A DNA stretch of 64,000 nt from Strix aluco. Its lineage: Eukaryota; Chordata; Aves; Strigiformes; Strigidae. The stretch is from assembly GCF_031877795.1 (NCBI RefSeq), contig NC_133932.1, positions 27,034,180 to 27,098,179 of the forward strand. The letters run 5' to 3'. Shown one piece after another: positions 62,101 to 64,000 of this stretch (position 1 is the first letter of the stretch; every line of letters begins with the position of its first letter). The notes beneath the pieces are model-generated. The model saw only the letters and a program-made list of their open reading frames with translations. It ran no database searches and was not told where the DNA came from. Both the position numbers and the translations under genes were made by a program.

Positions 62101-64000
62101 TTTCTAGTAATTGGAAGAAATTATGTGGACTGGTCATACATGTTTCAGCAGTGTCTTGGCTCTAATAATTATTGTGATGGTCGTCTCAGAACAGCAGATT
62201 GAAGAAGCTGGGTTTTAAAGGGTGACACTTAGCTGGCCTCTCAGCAATGTGTATTATCAAGTTCTGCTTCTGGAGAGAGGCCGAGTGTTGGTTGATACGT
62301 GGATTTGAAGTCTGTTTTATCTGTCCTTTGGTTTCCCACACCCACTGTTATTTCAGACCTGTGATTCAGCAGCATGTTGGCAGTGTAATCACAGGAATAG
62401 TAGAATAAAGTTAGGTGTGTCAGCTCATCTTGGTGTTTTTTTAAAAGAAGCACAAACCTTTAAGGATATTTACCACATGAAATAATGCATGGCTTAAAGC
62501 TAGGTCTAATGCTACTTACTACTTCTCCCTTGCTCTTTTTTGGGGTAGTAAGGAAAAAATTGTGCTAGCTTATGTGTGTGCTTCTGCTCTGCTTGTCCTG
62601 TGTATTTGATGTACTTATTATGGAAAGATTTAGTTAATAATACAGTATTGCCTGCTCTTCTTTCCTGAAAGCAATAGTCACTAACTTCTTAATACTGTGG
62701 TAGTTGTTCATAGGGAAGATGATACTGTCGTATGTTTCCAGCAACTGAAATAAGAATGTTGATGCAGTCCTGAATGGCAGGAGGTGGTCGCAGAGAATAT
62801 CCACTGAGGACTTGGTATGCAAGGAAGGTATTTTGGGAATTGTGCTCTTTTTTTTTTTTTTTTATCTCAATAGGTGGCAACCTTCCAAGGATACAGCCTT
62901 TAAAATCTTTGTGTTTTGATCAGTTGAGTTTGGAGTTTCCTGACTGACCATTTGCCTGGTGGATCTGAGAGGCTGTAGGCTCCTGCTCTCACTACGCAGC
63001 CAGAGCTGCTCTTGCCTGTGACCAACATGCAGGTGTCCTCCTGTACCTGAGCAATGCGCCCTGGGTCATGTAATGGGGGTGGATTACAGATCTCCCTGCA
63101 AACAGGCTGCTTGTGTTTGGACTCTCTGGCAGGAGGGCTCCTTGCACAGTGGGCTTGGGTATGGCGGGGGAGCTATACCTTCTACTGCTGGTGTTGAAAG
63201 TTTTATTAGCTCTTTTGACCAGGATTAGCAGAATAACCAGACTGGTCTACTGGAAGTGTTTGCACCAGCTACTAAGTAATAAGCACTTCAAATAATTTTT
63301 GCAATGAAGTTATGCTTTTAGGTGTACACATCTTGTTATGTATTTAAAAGAAAAAAGTTAATTTAAAAAGTTTGTATTACTTGTAGTTACACCTTCTACA
63401 TAGGTTCCTATTTGTGTTTTTTGAAAGCTAGAGCAAGGTGCAAAGGTCACTGATTCAAAGCAATTTTGAAAGCCCTTGTCAGACTGGTATGCTGAATGCC
63501 TTCTGGTTTTGTGAATGTTCTGATGGATTTTGGTGGGAGGGGTGTGTGTGTATGTGTGGTTACATTTGGTGGTGGTTTTTTTTTTGGCAGCTGAATCTTG
63601 CTGAATCCTGCTGAATCATGGAATTTTTTTATTTGTATAATATGATATCAATCTGCACCTTTCAGAAATCTTTAATACCAGTTTAAAACCTGTTGCATTC
63701 TAGAAAACCTTTCACAAAAGTTCAGTAATGATTTCAGTTGTGGTAGCAGGAGTTTACAACTATAATACTATCATCAGCATCTGTCTGAAATAATGTCTTT
63801 AAATATCTTTTGGTCCACACCTTGAAAGAAAAATATTGCTTCAGAATATGAAAATGTTGTGTTTATACGTTTTCCCGTTAACCTTTTTTGTAATTAAATA
63901 TCTTTAGTACTTCCTAAAAAAATATATTTTTGGTATGACCCTGTATCTATAGCTAGTAGGAGCAGCAGCTACAAAAGGTGACAAAACCCATCCGCTTCTA
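59117..64000 (+). other. USP25: USP25 intron 1, 5' portion
   Basis: The intron opens with GTGAGA and runs past the window end. The first 0.7 kb is still CpG island and then becomes AT-rich. It includes a T16 run at 62848-62863, a GC-richer patch at 61.92-62.10 kb and a three-copy 10-bp repeat at 63591-63620. I found no sequence encoding the HQQTF... start expected for exon 2 (human exon 2 begins HQQTFLNQLREI), so exon 2 must lie further downstream. A long first intron is usual for this gene. Confidence 0.8.
63591..63620 (+). repeat. 10-bp tandem repeat, three copies
   Basis: Three consecutive decamers CTGAATCTTG, CTGAATCCTG and CTGAATCATG differ only at position 8. They lie in USP25 intron 1 directly after a G/T-rich stretch containing a TG microsatellite (about 63540-63560). 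Confidence 0.85.

Noticed and set aside
1-64000. CRISPR arrays, rRNA, tRNA, intact transposon genes
   Set aside because: None seen; the sequence has vertebrate, not prokaryotic, organisation.

Overview
This is vertebrate genomic DNA, almost certainly from a bird. It is AT-rich non-coding sequence interrupted by two CpG islands. Only one protein-coding exon can be supported. A short open reading frame at 59072-59116 encodes MTVEQNVLQPGGAAK and runs straight into a GTGAGA splice donor. This matches the start of the ubiquitin-specific protease USP25, including the position of the first exon-intron junction as I recall it for the human gene. The bird assignment rests on a complete solitary endogenous-retrovirus LTR of a type common in neoavian genomes (50161-50765, with 5-bp target-site duplications) and on CR1-type LINE tails.

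Layout. Positions 1 to about 32.6 kb are a gene desert with old repeat fragments, simple repeats and scattered palindromes. It includes an isolated GC-rich segment near 11.4-11.8 kb, an old CR1-like tail at 16.0 kb and a C-rich segment at 28.7-29.1 kb. A GC-rich stretch at 32.6-33.1 kb leads into an orphan CpG island at about 33.5-34.2 kb. This island carries CCAAT, ETS, GC-box and CTCF-type motifs but has no recognisable gene. From 34.2 to 58.1 kb is a second desert with two poly-C tracts, two 40-bp tandem duplications, a hairpin cluster at 45.6 kb and the solo LTR. The USP25 CpG-island promoter spans about 58.1-59.85 kb. USP25 intron 1 then runs to the end of the window; exon 2 is not present.

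How it fits together. In mammals the sequence upstream of USP25 is a long intergenic interval toward NRIP1, and this window fits that arrangement. The most interesting features are the orphan promoter-like island about 25 kb upstream of USP25, and a long upstream ORF in the USP25 leader whose stop codon overlaps the USP25 start codon (ATGA). No bacterial-type system, CRISPR array, rRNA, tRNA or intact mobile-element protein was seen.
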